Assembly: GCA_944372345.1 (NCBI GenBank)
Contig: CALVYT010000005.1
Location: 1-64,000, forward strand
Direction: 5' to 3'
From: an uncultured Clostridia bacterium
GTDB lineage: Bacteria > Bacillota > Clostridia > Christensenellales > Pumilibacteraceae
Length of the DNA: 64,000 bases
Within the stretch, counting starts at the first letter, position 1; every line of letters starts with the position of its first letter. The translations under genes were made by a program, and so were the position numbers. The notes under the pieces are model-generated. The model was not told where the DNA came from and made no database searches. It was given only the letters and a program-made list of their open reading frames with translations. This document shows positions 41,741 through 50,003 of the stretch, piece after piece.

Positions 41741-41769
41741 ATTTTATATCTTTTGCTTGCGTTTGTAAA
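41741..41769 (-). promoter_or_regulatory. Promoter of clcA
   Basis: Minus strand TTTACA (41769-41764), 17 bp, TAAAAT (41746-41741); followed by AACGGT and ATG. It overlaps the oppositely directed glf promoter. Confidence 0.65.
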
Positions 41770-41785
41770 GAAAATCCTGTATAAT
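41757..41785 (+). promoter_or_regulatory. Promoter of glf
   Basis: TTGCGT (41757-41762), 17 bp, TATAAT (41780-41785). Its -35 lies inside the spacer of the clcA promoter, so the two probably compete for polymerase. Confidence 0.65.
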
Positions 41786-41818
41786 CGAATGGAAACCGAA
41801 AGACAAAGGAGTGCGAAA

Positions 41819-42937
41819 TTGAAAAAATACGACTATCTGGTGGTGGGCGCGGGACTGTTCGGTTCGGTATTCGCGCGCGAAGCGATGAACGCGGGCAAAA
41901 AAGTCCTCGTCATAGACAGGCGCGATCATATCGCGGGCAATATCTACACGCGCGAGGAGGCGGGCATAAACGTCCACGTCTACGGCGCGCATATATTCCA
42001 CACGTCGGATAAACGCGTGTGGGAATATATCAACTCGTTCGCGGAGTTCAATAACTATATCAACTGCCCGGTGGCGCGGTATAAGGACGAGATATACAAC
42101 CTCCCGTTCAATATGAACACGTTCGCGAAGATGTGGGGGATAAGAACTCCCGCGGAAGCGAAGGAGATCATAGCCCGCCAGCGCGCGGAAGCGGGGATAA
42201 GCGAGCCGCGCAACCTCGAAGAGCAGGCGCTTTCCCTCGTCGGGCGCGACATTTATGAAAAGCTCGTCAAGGGCTATACGGAAAAGCAATGGGGGCGGCG
42301 GGCGACCGAACTGCCGGCGTTCATCATCAAACGCCTGCCCGTGCGCTTTGTGTACGACAACAACTATTTCAACGACAGGTATCAGGGCATACCGGTCGGC
42401 GGGTATACGCGTATCTGCGAAAAAATGCTCGAAGGCGCCGACGTTAAGACGGGAACGGACTATTTCTCGGATAAAGCCGCGCTGGACGCGCTCGCGGAAA
42501 AGACGCTGTTCACGGGCATGATAGACGAATATTTCGGCGGCTGCTGCGGCGATCTCGAATACCGCAGTCTGCGCTTTGAAACGGAAACTCTGGACTGCGA
42601 CAACTATCAGGGCAACGCCGTAGTGAATTACACCGAATACGAAGTGCCGTATACGCGTATCATCGAACATAAGCATTTCGAGTTCGGCACGCAGGAAAAA
42701 ACGGTCGTTACCCGCGAATATCCCGCGGTGTGGAAGAAGGGCGACGAGCCGTATTATCCCGTAAACGACGAAAAGAACGGCGCGGTATACGAAAAATACA
42801 AAGCCCTCGCCGCGCGCGAAAAGAACGTGCTGTTCGGCGGACGGCTGGGTATGTATAAGTATTTCGATATGGACGACACGATCTCCGCCGCATTCGCCCT
42901 GCTCGAAAGCGAGGGGATAACTCCGCGTATCGGCTGA
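41819..42937 (+). CDS. glf: UDP-galactopyranose mutase
   Basis: A 372-residue FAD enzyme converting UDP-galactopyranose to UDP-galactofuranose for cell-surface glycans. Start KKYDYLVVGAGLFGSVFAREA holds the FAD GxGxxG; HIAGNIYT, HVYGAHIFHT, QWGRRATELPAFIIKRLPVR and DRYQGIPVGGYT are family landmarks with the conserved Arg and Tyr residues. The start is TTG 41819 with AAAGGAG; an in-frame ATG at 41789 lies only 3 nt from the -10 box and cannot be within the mRNA. Single-gene unit, ending at a terminator. Confidence 0.95.
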   Translation: MKKYDYLVVGAGLFGSVFAREAMNAGKKVLVIDRRDHIAGNIYTREEAGINVHVYGAHIFHTSDKRVWEYINSFAEFNNYINCPVARYKDEIYNLPFNMNTFAKMWGIRTPAEAKEIIARQRAEAGISEPRNLEEQALSLVGRDIYEKLVKGYTEKQWGRRATELPAFIIKRLPVRFVYDNNYFNDRYQGIPVGGYTRICEKMLEGADVKTGTDYFSDKAALDALAEKTLFTGMIDEYFGGCCGDLEYRSLRFETETLDCDNYQGNAVVNYTEYEVPYTRIIEHKHFEFGTQEKTVVTREYPAVWKKGDEPYYPVNDEKNGAVYEKYKALAAREKNVLFGGRLGMYKYFDMDDTISAAFALLESEGITPRIG

Positions 42938-43000
42938 CCGTGCGCCGCCGCGGATAGAGCAGCGGCAAAGCGTGCGACAAAATAACGACAGGGTAAATTA

Positions 43001-43035
43001 AATGCCGCAAAGCGCGGAACGCTTTGCGGCATTTT
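43001..43035 (+). terminator. Terminator of glf
   Basis: Fourteen-bp stem AATGCCGCAAAGCG (43001-43014) / CGCTTTGCGGCATT (43020-43033), then TT. The remaining gap to the tRNA (43036-43221) shows no gene or repeat that I can identify. Confidence 0.85.
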
Positions 43036-43221
43036 AAGTGCGGTAACGGGGTGGAAAAATACGGACTGCGGACAGCCGCCGGCACTAATAGAAGAGCTGC
43101 CGTTATGATATGCACTTCCAAATGTCTGTCCAAACTTTGGGGTTCACTTCATTACAACTCTTTTATTATTTATTCTTATTGCCGTCAACCGCATCAGGCA
43201 TTACCGCAGCGCAGCCGCAGA

Positions 43222-43263
43222 AAATAAAACGCGGCATATCGCGTATGTTTTGCGATATGCCGT
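43222..43263 (-). terminator. Terminator of tRNA-Pro
   Basis: On the minus strand ACGGCATATCGC (43263-43252) pairs with GCGATATGCCGC (43242-43231), followed by GTTTTATTTT. Confidence 0.8.
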
Positions 43264-43268
43264 GTTTA

Positions 43269-43345
43269 TGGTCGAGGCGACGTGATTCGAACACGCGACC
43301 TCATGGTCCCGAACCATGCGCGCTACCAAACTGCGCTACGCCTCG
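43269..43345 (-). tRNA. tRNA-Pro (anticodon CGG)
   Basis: A 77-nt cloverleaf on the minus strand with encoded CCA. Acceptor CGAGGCG / CGCCTCG, D-stem GCGC..GCGC region with GTTTGGTA, anticodon arm CATGG-TTCGGGA-CCATG giving anticodon CGG (reads CCG), T-arm CGTG-TTCGAAT-CACG, discriminator A. CCG is the expected common proline codon in this GC-rich genome. Confidence 0.95.
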
Positions 43346-43351
43346 TTGCAG

Positions 43352-43375
43352 CTGCCGCTTCGTGCGAAGCGGCAG
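43352..43375. other. Perfect inverted repeat directly before tRNA-Pro
   Basis: CTGCCGCTTCG (43352-43362) / CGAAGCGGCAG (43365-43375) with a 2-nt centre, 7 bp from the tRNA 5' end and downstream of its promoter. In RNA it would be a hairpin in the 5' leader that RNase P removes. Confidence 0.75.
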
Positions 43376-43386
43376 TTACGAATGCT

Positions 43387-43415
43387 ATTTTACTCTATTT
43401 TCGCTCCGTTGTCAA
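43387..43415 (-). promoter_or_regulatory. Promoter of tRNA-Pro
   Basis: Minus strand TTGACA (43415-43410), 17 bp, TAAAAT (43392-43387). Confidence 0.8.
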
Positions 43416-43459
43416 ATTATTTTCGGACTGCGGAGCGTATTTTTTGCGACAGCGGGGAG

Positions 43460-44899
43460 TTATTCCGCGTCTTTCCCGATATTATAGACGCTGATGGCGT
43501 CCTTGATCGTCTTTTCCATCGCCTGACGGCCGTATTTATCCACGTCCGCCTTGTTCTTCGCCTCGTGGGTCAGGCAGCCCGCGCCGCCTATGCAGCCGCC
43601 CACGCACGCCATGCCTTCGATGAAGTTGCCGTCCGCCTTGCCGACCTGCGCTTTGAGCAGCGCGGCTTTGCATTGCTCTATGCCGTCGCAGGAGACCGCT
43701 TTGAGGTCGAAGTCGATGCCGCGCTCTTTGAGCGCTTCGGCGACCGCGTCCGCAAGTCCGCCGCTGCGGGCGAATATCCTGCCGAAGTAGGAGGCGTTAT
43801 CCAGCGCGCTTTCGCCGAGCGTCGTTATGTCTATGTCGCGGCTGTCGAACAGCGCCTGCAATTCCTCGAAGGTTATCGCGCTGTCGATATACGGGCGCAC
43901 GCGGTCGAGCCTGACTTCCATTTTTTTGGCTGTGCACGGTCCGATGAACACTATCTTGCAGTTCGGATCCGTCTCCTTCATATACTTTGCGATGGTCGCG
44001 GCGGGGGAGAGGTTGTGCGAGATGTGCTGCGCCATTTTCGGGAAGGATTTTTTGATATAATCGACGAACGCCGGGCAGCACGAGCTGGTGAGGAATCCCT
44101 TTTCGGCAAGCTCCTTGCATTCGGAGTAGGCGACCATATCCGCGCCGAGAGCGGCTTCGACGCAGTGGAAGAAGCCGAGCTTTTCTATGCCCGAAATGAC
44201 CTGCCCGAGCTTGGCGTAGGTGAAATTGCTCGCGACGGACGGGGCTACGACGGCGTATACCTTATACTTTTCGTTGCCCGAGCTTTTTTTGAGCATATCG
44301 ATGACGTTGAGGATATACGATTTGTCCGATATTGCTCCGAACGGACACTGATATACGCACGCGCCGCACGATATGCACTTGCTGTTGTCTATCTTCGCTT
44401 CGCCGCCCTCCGCCATGCTGATCGCCTTGATCTTGCACGCGTTTTCGCAGGGGCGTTTGCGGTTGATTATCGCGGAATACTGGCACGCCTGCGCGCAACG
44501 TCCGCAGTTGACGCATTTCTGCTTGTCGATATGCGCTTTGTGCTGTTCGTCGAACGTGATGGCCTCTTTGGGACATACGTCCTCGCAGCGGTGCGCAAGA
44601 CAGCCGCGACACGCGTCGGTGACCGAGTAGCCGCTGGCGGGGCACTCGTCGCACGCTATGTCGATGACTTCGATGACGTTGGGGTTCGTCGGATCTCCGC
44701 CCATCGCGATCTTGACGCGTTCGGCGAGGATCGCGCGCTCCTTATAGACGCAGCAGCGCATCGTGGGCGTGCCGCCGGGAACGATCTCCTTGGGTATGTC
44801 GATGAGTTTTTCGAGGAGATCGCCCTTCCATGCGTGGCGCGCGACGGCGCGCAGCACTTTGTATTTGAGATACTGTACTTTGGTGTCGAACTTTCTCAT
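43460..44899 (-). CDS. [FeFe]-hydrogenase, group B type
   Basis: A 479-residue iron-only hydrogenase with N-terminal ferredoxin-like region. Cysteine sets before the catalytic domain lie at ~83-109 (CDECPASG, CRGCLAHRCEDVCP), ~129-139 (CVNCGRCAQAC) and ~175-185 (CISCGACVYQC). The H-cluster motifs are complete: TSSCCPAF (C274, C275), IGPCTAKKME (C322) and MACVGGCIGGAGC. This form (TSCCPAF, GPCTAKK) is typical of group B enzymes, whose physiological direction is not settled. GGGAG precedes ATG 44899. It is the last gene of a five-gene operon. Confidence 0.9.
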   Translation of the reverse strand: MRKFDTKVQYLKYKVLRAVARHAWKGDLLEKLIDIPKEIVPGGTPTMRCCVYKERAILAERVKIAMGGDPTNPNVIEVIDIACDECPASGYSVTDACRGCLAHRCEDVCPKEAITFDEQHKAHIDKQKCVNCGRCAQACQYSAIINRKRPCENACKIKAISMAEGGEAKIDNSKCISCGACVYQCPFGAISDKSYILNVIDMLKKSSGNEKYKVYAVVAPSVASNFTYAKLGQVISGIEKLGFFHCVEAALGADMVAYSECKELAEKGFLTSSCCPAFVDYIKKSFPKMAQHISHNLSPAATIAKYMKETDPNCKIVFIGPCTAKKMEVRLDRVRPYIDSAITFEELQALFDSRDIDITTLGESALDNASYFGRIFARSGGLADAVAEALKERGIDFDLKAVSCDGIEQCKAALLKAQVGKADGNFIEGMACVGGCIGGAGCLTHEAKNKADVDKYGRQAMEKTIKDAISVYNIGKDAE

Positions 44900-44939
44900 T
44901 GTCGCTCCCGGAATTTATTTATTCGATATGTATTATTCG

Positions 44940-46121
44940 TCAGAAATAACTTACTTTTACTTTTTTGCCCATCAGCCGAAGCTGTTCGGACAGCTCTTCG
45001 ACGAGCCGCATCTTGATGTTGAAGTTGATGGGAAGATTGGGGTTCTGGTGGGCGGGGTTGACCGCTCTGCCGACGAAGAAGTCCACGTCGGTGGCGTCCT
45101 CGAACAGCATCCGCGCTATCTTGGACGCGCCGTCCTGCCCGCAGCTCCACTTTTCGTAGTCGCTGTTGTTGCCCGTGTAGTTCTTCGCATATTCGAGTAC
45201 GCGGCTGACGGTGATGACGCCTTCGGTCACGAGGTCGACGCCCTCTATCGTCGCCGTCGGAGGTATCTCCGGATCGAGATATTCGAGGTCGGGGACGAGG
45301 GCTTTGCCGAGATACTCCGCCGCGATCGTGGACGTCGTGCCGCCGCATACTATATGCTTGCCGTCTTTGGAAAAGAACAGCGAGAGCATTCTGTTGTTGT
45401 CCGCTCTGTCGGCGGGCGGACCGAACATCATATTGACCTGGTTGCGCGCGCGTATCTTTACGGTGCAGACCGTGGCGTCGTCGCCCGGCTGACCGTCGTA
45501 GAGGCGGTCGCACTCGTCGAGCAGGATTTTGGTCAGCGTTTTGGCGGTAAAGCCGACGGGCACGAACGTCTTCATAAATTCGATGATGTCCGAGCGTTTC
45601 CAGCCGAAGTTATACTTTATGCCCACTCCCGCGTGCTCCACGCCGTCGCTCATCGCGATGAACACGTCGCCCTCCTGCAAGGCTATGTCCGCGCGGGTGA
45701 TGCGCTTGCCGCCTATGTCGAGCTGCGTGACGGGGTATTCGTAATTCTCCCCGCCGCGGAGCAGTATGACCTTGGGGTTGTCGTACTGGATTATCTCCGC
45801 GCGCCTGCTCGCGACGATACGGATGATCGTGAACGTCGAATACGCCACTCCGCGCACCGAACACACGGGCAGGGTGGCGGCGATAGTTTCCACGCAGTCT
45901 TCCAGTTTCAGCCCCGCTGCGATCATCGTCGAGATTATCTTGCTCGTCAGCGTGGAAAGTATGCTCGCTTTGACCCCGCTGCCCAGTCCGTCGGCAAGCA
46001 CTATGACGGTGGACGGACGGTCCTCCGTTTCTATCATCTCCACATGGTCGCCGCACAGACTTTCGCCCGCGTGGTTGATGCTCATATAGCCGATGTCCGC
46101 GCAGAGATTACTCGTCCTCAT
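44940..46121 (-). CDS. SpoIIE-family PP2C phosphatase of the hydrogenase operon
   Basis: A 393-residue soluble Ser/Thr phosphatase. The PPM domain (~1-225) shows metal-binding Asp in VIVLADGLGSGVKA (~43), IAMSDGVEHAGVG (~155) and GQPGDDATVCTVKI (~215); a C-terminal domain of ~150 residues (GKHIVCGGTTSTIAAEYLG onward) is of unknown function. PP2C genes of this type are known beside sensory [FeFe]-hydrogenases. I start at ATG 46121; a TTG at 46127 would add two residues and sits closer to AAGGAG. It overlaps the hydS gene. Confidence 0.86.
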   Translation of the reverse strand: MRTSNLCADIGYMSINHAGESLCGDHVEMIETEDRPSTVIVLADGLGSGVKASILSTLTSKIISTMIAAGLKLEDCVETIAATLPVCSVRGVAYSTFTIIRIVASRRAEIIQYDNPKVILLRGGENYEYPVTQLDIGGKRITRADIALQEGDVFIAMSDGVEHAGVGIKYNFGWKRSDIIEFMKTFVPVGFTAKTLTKILLDECDRLYDGQPGDDATVCTVKIRARNQVNMMFGPPADRADNNRMLSLFFSKDGKHIVCGGTTSTIAAEYLGKALVPDLEYLDPEIPPTATIEGVDLVTEGVITVSRVLEYAKNYTGNNSDYEKWSCGQDGASKIARMLFEDATDVDFFVGRAVNPAHQNPNLPINFNIKMRLVEELSEQLRLMGKKVKVSYF

Positions 46122-47787
46122 GGGCAATGGACTCCTTGAGCTTGGTCAGCGCGATCTTCGTTTCCGCCGCCGTCTCGCCGAGCAGGGAAGCTATCTCCTG
46201 AACGATGCGCATCTGCTTGTCGACGACCTTGTCCGCTATATCCACGGTCGCGCGGCTGATATTCTCTTTCTTGACGCGCTCCTCCTCCTCGTCGGTTATG
46301 TCGCGGATGATCGTTATCAGGATATGCGAAGTCTTGTCGTGGATTATCGTAAGATCGAAATATTTGCCGTATTCGGCATAGTACTCGCGCCGTCCGCGCA
46401 CCTGCTTGTGCTCGTCGAGCACGTCGAGGAAGGGCAGCGGATCCATTATGCGCACCACCTGCTCGCCCATAATGTCCGCCGCCGACGCGATATTGAACAT
46501 TTTGAGCGCGGCGCGGTTGATCTGCTGGACTTCGAGATCTTCGTTGACGACGAGTATGCCGTTGGGGGTGTTCGCGAGTATGTTGTTGGAGAAGCTCTCC
46601 GCTTTTTTCATCAGGAAGGGCAGGCACATATTGATGTCCGCCTTGCCCTGGAACACGGCGATCGCCTTTTCGCGGCAGGTGTCGTAGCCGCACGTTCCGC
46701 AGTTCAGCTCGTCCGACGGCTTGGTCTTTCCCGTGCTGCGGAGTATCGCCGCGATCTCCTCTTCCGTCGGCGTCGTCTTGGTTACGCCGATATACCCGCG
46801 CTCCTTGTGCAGGAAGTCCGACGCGTAAGAGGGGACGTCGAAGTCGTCTTTGCCTGCGTATTCGAGTATCGCTTTATAGTGGCGCACGGGGGAGTTGCGG
46901 TATTTTTCCATAACGGGTCCGCCTATGCAGCCGCCCGCGCACGCGTTCATCTCGATAAAGCAGTTGTGCACGTTGCCCGCCGCTATGTCGCTGAGCGCGG
47001 CTTTGCAGTTCTCAACGCCGTCCACCGTCAGGTATGTATAACCGTTGTCCGGGCGGTCCATCGTGCGTATCACGCCGCCGACGACGGGGAACAGGCGCGC
47101 CCGCGTTTTGTCGTCCGCGTCCGTGCCGTTATCCACGGCGACTCCCGCTTTTTTCAGCATAAGCGCGAGTTCGCGGAAGGTGAGCACCGCGTCCACCGTG
47201 CCGTTATACGCTTCGTCCTTTTTGGACAGACAGGGTCCGATAAACACGGTCTTTGCGTTCGGCACCCGCTTTTTGATGTCCAGGCAGTGCGCCTGCATCG
47301 GGGACACGACGGGCAGCAGATATTTCATCAGGTTAGGGTAGTATTTCCCGATCAGCAGATTGACGGAATGGCAGCACGACGTTATCATCACGTCCGACCG
47401 CTTTTCCGCGACCGCCTTTTCGTATTCGCGCTTGACGAGGGTCGCGCCCACCGCGGTCTCCTCGACGGCGGCAAAGCCGAGCGAAAGGAGCGCTTTGGTC
47501 AGCGTCGTTATGCTCGCGCCCTCGAAATAGGCTATGAAAGACGGAGCGACGCTGGCGTATACGGGCGCGGACTTGTCCGCGAGCATAACGTCGACGATCT
47601 CCGTTTCGTCCACCGTTTCCTTTGCGTTCTGCGGACAGACGACGTAGCACTGACCGCAGAGTATGCATTCGTCGTAGACGACATGCGCCTGATTGCCCGA
47701 AAAGCGTATGGACTTGACGGGGCAGTGGCGGATGCACTTATAGCAGTTGCGACAGTCCGATTTTTTCAGTTTGAGAAACTCGGGCAT
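46108..47787 (-). CDS. hydS: Sensory [FeFe]-hydrogenase HydS (group C), Fdx-H-cluster-FeS-PAS
   Basis: A 559-residue putative hydrogen sensor. N-terminal 2x[4Fe4S] ferredoxin (C12, C15, C18, C22; C41, C44, C47, C51). H-cluster motifs: ITSCCHS (C138, C139), FIGPCLSKKDE (C186), EMNACAGGCIGG (C283, C287). The Pro usually after TSCC is His140 and the residue before AGGC is not the standard proton-relay setting, as in slow sensory enzymes. Another Fe-S site (C363, C366, C371, C388) leads to a PAS domain (~400-510) and a C-terminal helix, the expected output part. GGAGGG precedes the start. Confidence 0.88.
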   Translation of the reverse strand: MPEFLKLKKSDCRNCYKCIRHCPVKSIRFSGNQAHVVYDECILCGQCYVVCPQNAKETVDETEIVDVMLADKSAPVYASVAPSFIAYFEGASITTLTKALLSLGFAAVEETAVGATLVKREYEKAVAEKRSDVMITSCCHSVNLLIGKYYPNLMKYLLPVVSPMQAHCLDIKKRVPNAKTVFIGPCLSKKDEAYNGTVDAVLTFRELALMLKKAGVAVDNGTDADDKTRARLFPVVGGVIRTMDRPDNGYTYLTVDGVENCKAALSDIAAGNVHNCFIEMNACAGGCIGGPVMEKYRNSPVRHYKAILEYAGKDDFDVPSYASDFLHKERGYIGVTKTTPTEEEIAAILRSTGKTKPSDELNCGTCGYDTCREKAIAVFQGKADINMCLPFLMKKAESFSNNILANTPNGILVVNEDLEVQQINRAALKMFNIASAADIMGEQVVRIMDPLPFLDVLDEHKQVRGRREYYAEYGKYFDLTIIHDKTSHILITIIRDITDEEEERVKKENISRATVDIADKVVDKQMRIVQEIASLLGETAAETKIALTKLKESIAHEDE

Positions 47788-47802
47788 ACATCCCTCCGGG
47801 CG

Positions 47803-48048
47803 TTATTTCAGGCGGGGAAGAACGGCGCTTGAATAGAATTCCTCCACCGTTTCGGGGGAAACGGAGAAGCGTTCGTCGTTTACGAGCACGTTCACTCCCG
47901 TCTGGCACTTGCCGAGGCAGAACGTGCCGGCAAGCTCTATCTTGTCTTTCAGTCCGTCGCGGGCTATCAGCTTCTGTAATCCCTCCACTACCTCGCGGGA
48001 ACCTTTGAGGTGGCAGGAACTTCCTATGCAGATCGTGATCTTCATCAT
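47803..48048 (-). CDS. Thioredoxin-like [2Fe-2S] ferredoxin (NuoE/HndA-like)
   Basis: An 81-residue small ferredoxin of the thioredoxin-like fold. The four ligands are CIGSSC (C7, C12) and CLGKC (C44, C48), the usual CX4C...CX3C pattern. It matches the C-terminal half of NuoE/HndA subunits and of the small ferredoxins found with [FeFe]-hydrogenases, and should carry electrons to or from them. CGGAGAG precedes ATG 48048; ATG 48045 is an alternative. Second gene of the operon. Confidence 0.88.
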   Translation of the reverse strand: MMKITICIGSSCHLKGSREVVEGLQKLIARDGLKDKIELAGTFCLGKCQTGVNVLVNDERFSVSPETVEEFYSSAVLPRLK

Positions 48049-48073
48049 TTACTCTCCGTTTTATTTTATCGTT

Positions 48074-48829
48074 TTATTCGTAATCGACTACGTTGACCCA
48101 TTTCAGGAGCAGTTCGCGCTCTTCCGGTCTGCCCTTGACGGACTGCGCCGCGGCGACGACGGGCAGCCATTTCTGGATGTACTTTTTCGCCGTCCCCGTC
48201 TTTTCGCAGAACAGGTCGAGGTATTTTTCCGCTATGTCGTCCCTCCCCGAAAGCATAAACGTAAGGTAAGTCTGCGCCACGTCCGCCGAAGCGTTGCCCT
48301 GCGTCGCGTGCGCCCAGTCGAGGATATACGGCACGCCGCCGCTCGTCATCACTATGTTGGTGGGGTTGAAGTCGCCGTGGCACAGCTTTTTGTGCTTGGG
48401 CATACTTTCGAGCGAAGTGTGCAGTTCGTAGCGGGTGGTCGCGTCTATGTCCGTTTCGCATATCTTGCGGTCCATCTTGTCCTTGAGCTTGGCGAGGAGC
48501 GGGCAGCTCTTTTCGTGCACTTCCGTTTGCAGTTCGACAAAAAATTCGAGGTATTCGTCCGTGCGCTCGGGATATTTTTCCATAAGCGCCGCGAGCGTCG
48601 TGCCCTCGACGTATTCGGAGCGGATAGCCCATTTCCCGTCCTCGACGAGAACGTCGATGAGGCGGGGGATATTCAGTCCCGTTTCTTCCACGCGCGCCTG
48701 GTTGAGCGCCTCGTTCAGTACGTCCGCCTTGGAGTAGTCCGCGTCGAATACCTTTACGACGGTGTCGCCTTCGCGGTAGATGATCTTGGAAGTTCTGACC
48801 GCGAGGACCCTTCTGTTCTTTGCGTCCAT
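48074..48829 (-). CDS. APH-type kinase (phosphotransferase) heading the hydrogenase operon
   Basis: A 251-residue protein of the aminoglycoside phosphotransferase/choline kinase fold. The ATP-binding strand has IIYREGDTVVKVFD, the catalytic loop is LCHGDFNPTNIVM (~150-162) and the metal-binding Asp is in YILDWAHATQGN (~172). Members of this group are often named aminoglycoside phosphotransferases without evidence. Its place as first gene before the ferredoxin, hydrogen sensor and phosphatase makes a protein or metabolite kinase acting opposite the PP2C an attractive inference. GGAG precedes ATG 48829. Confidence 0.83.
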   Translation of the reverse strand: MDAKNRRVLAVRTSKIIYREGDTVVKVFDADYSKADVLNEALNQARVEETGLNIPRLIDVLVEDGKWAIRSEYVEGTTLAALMEKYPERTDEYLEFFVELQTEVHEKSCPLLAKLKDKMDRKICETDIDATTRYELHTSLESMPKHKKLCHGDFNPTNIVMTSGGVPYILDWAHATQGNASADVAQTYLTFMLSGRDDIAEKYLDLFCEKTGTAKKYIQKWLPVVAAAQSVKGRPEERELLLKWVNVVDYE

Positions 48830-48853
48830 TGCATTCTCCGTGTGTTTTTTACT

Positions 48854-48882
48854 ATTCTATCATAAAAGCGCGGGCAGCGCAA
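48854..48882 (-). promoter_or_regulatory. Promoter of the hydrogenase operon
   Basis: Minus strand TTGCGC (48882-48877), 17 bp, TAGAAT (48859-48854), about 25 nt before the first start codon. Confidence 0.55.
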
Positions 48883-48958
48883 GGAGTTGAGGGGAAATTC
48901 GCAATGAAAATTTTTGCCTTTTGCCGCCGTAAAAAACGCGCGTGTGCGCCTTTATCGT

Positions 48959-48987
48959 TTGCCATTTTTTTTCGTCGGTGGTATAAT
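48959..48987 (+). promoter_or_regulatory. Sigma-A promoter of the shikimate operon
   Basis: TTGCCA (48959-48964), 17 bp, TATAAT (48982-48987). ATG 48996 is 9 bases after the -10 box, leaving no ribosome binding site. Confidence 0.8.
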
Positions 48988-48995
48988 CATTGCGT

Positions 48996-50003
48996 ATGAC
49001 CGAAAAAGACAAAATAGGCATAGTCGGGCTGGGGCTGATAGGCGGTTCGCTCGCCATTGCGCTTAAAGGGCGCTACGCGGTGAAAGGGCTCGCGCACAAG
49101 GCGGAGGACGGCGAGTACGCGCTTTCGACGGGAATGGTCGGAGAGCTCGCGCGCGGGCTCGGCGACTTTTCCGACTGCGCGGCGGTCGTGATATGCACGC
49201 CGCTCTCCCTCGTGCGGGAGACGGCGGAACGGCTCGTATCGCTTTATCCCGACAAGATAATATCGGACGTCGGCAGCGTCAAAGGTATGCTGACGGGGAT
49301 AAAGGGCAGGCTGATAGGCGGGCACCCGATGGCGGGCACGGAACGCAAGGGCGTGCGCGCCGCCAAGGAGCGGCTGCTAGAAAACGCCTGCTATATACTG
49401 ACGGACTATAACGGCGACGCGGAAGCGCTCGCGTTTATGAAGAAACTCGTTTCGGACGCGGGCGCGATCCCCGTCGTGATGGGCGCGGAGGAGCACGACA
49501 GGCTCGTCGGCAGGGTATCGCATCTCGTGCATATGGCGGCGTACTGCCTCGTCGACGCCGCGATTGAGGGCGACGAGGAGATCGTGGGCAGCGGCTTTAC
49601 GGACACCACGCGCGTGGCGTCCTCTCCGCCTGATTTCTGGAACACGGTGGCGGCGCTCAACCGCGGCAATATCGTTGACGGTATGGACGACTATATCGCG
49701 CGGCTGACCGAACTGCGCGGGAAGATCGCCGCGGGCGAGGACATAACCGCATATCTTGCGGCGGCTAAGGACAAACGCGACCGCGTGACGGGAAGGCGGA
49801 AGTCGGCGGGAGGATATATCCTGTACGTCGACGTGCCTGACTGCGTCGGATCGGTGGCTGGCGCGCTCGCCGCGCTGGCGGAAGGAAATATCAGCATAGA
49901 GAACCTGTCCGTGGTGCACTCGCGCGAGGGCGCGGGCGGCGCGCTGCGGCTGGAATTCAAGGACGAAAAAGACTGCGACGCGGCAAGGGAGATTTTACAA
50001 TGA
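48996..50003 (+). CDS. tyrA: Prephenate dehydrogenase with ACT domain
   Basis: A 335-residue TyrA that oxidatively decarboxylates prephenate to 4-hydroxyphenylpyruvate for tyrosine. NAD-binding GIVGLGLIGGSLA at residues ~6-18, GGHPMAGTERKGV (~110) in the catalytic domain, and a C-terminal ACT domain (~270-335, YVDVPDCVGSVAGALAALAE), which usually gives feedback control by tyrosine. I start at ATG 48996; a TTG at 48990 is nearer the -10 box. First gene of a seven-gene operon; overlaps aroC by ATGA. Confidence 0.93.
   Translation: MTEKDKIGIVGLGLIGGSLAIALKGRYAVKGLAHKAEDGEYALSTGMVGELARGLGDFSDCAAVVICTPLSLVRETAERLVSLYPDKIISDVGSVKGMLTGIKGRLIGGHPMAGTERKGVRAAKERLLENACYILTDYNGDAEALAFMKKLVSDAGAIPVVMGAEEHDRLVGRVSHLVHMAAYCLVDAAIEGDEEIVGSGFTDTTRVASSPPDFWNTVAALNRGNIVDGMDDYIARLTELRGKIAAGEDITAYLAAAKDKRDRVTGRRKSAGGYILYVDVPDCVGSVAGALAALAEGNISIENLSVVHSREGAGGALRLEFKDEKDCDAAREILQ

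Noticed and set aside
42940-43220. Possible small gene or RNA in the gap between glf and tRNA-Pro
   Set aside because: Only the glf terminator and AT-rich sequence are seen; no start with ribosome binding site, promoter pair or repeat.
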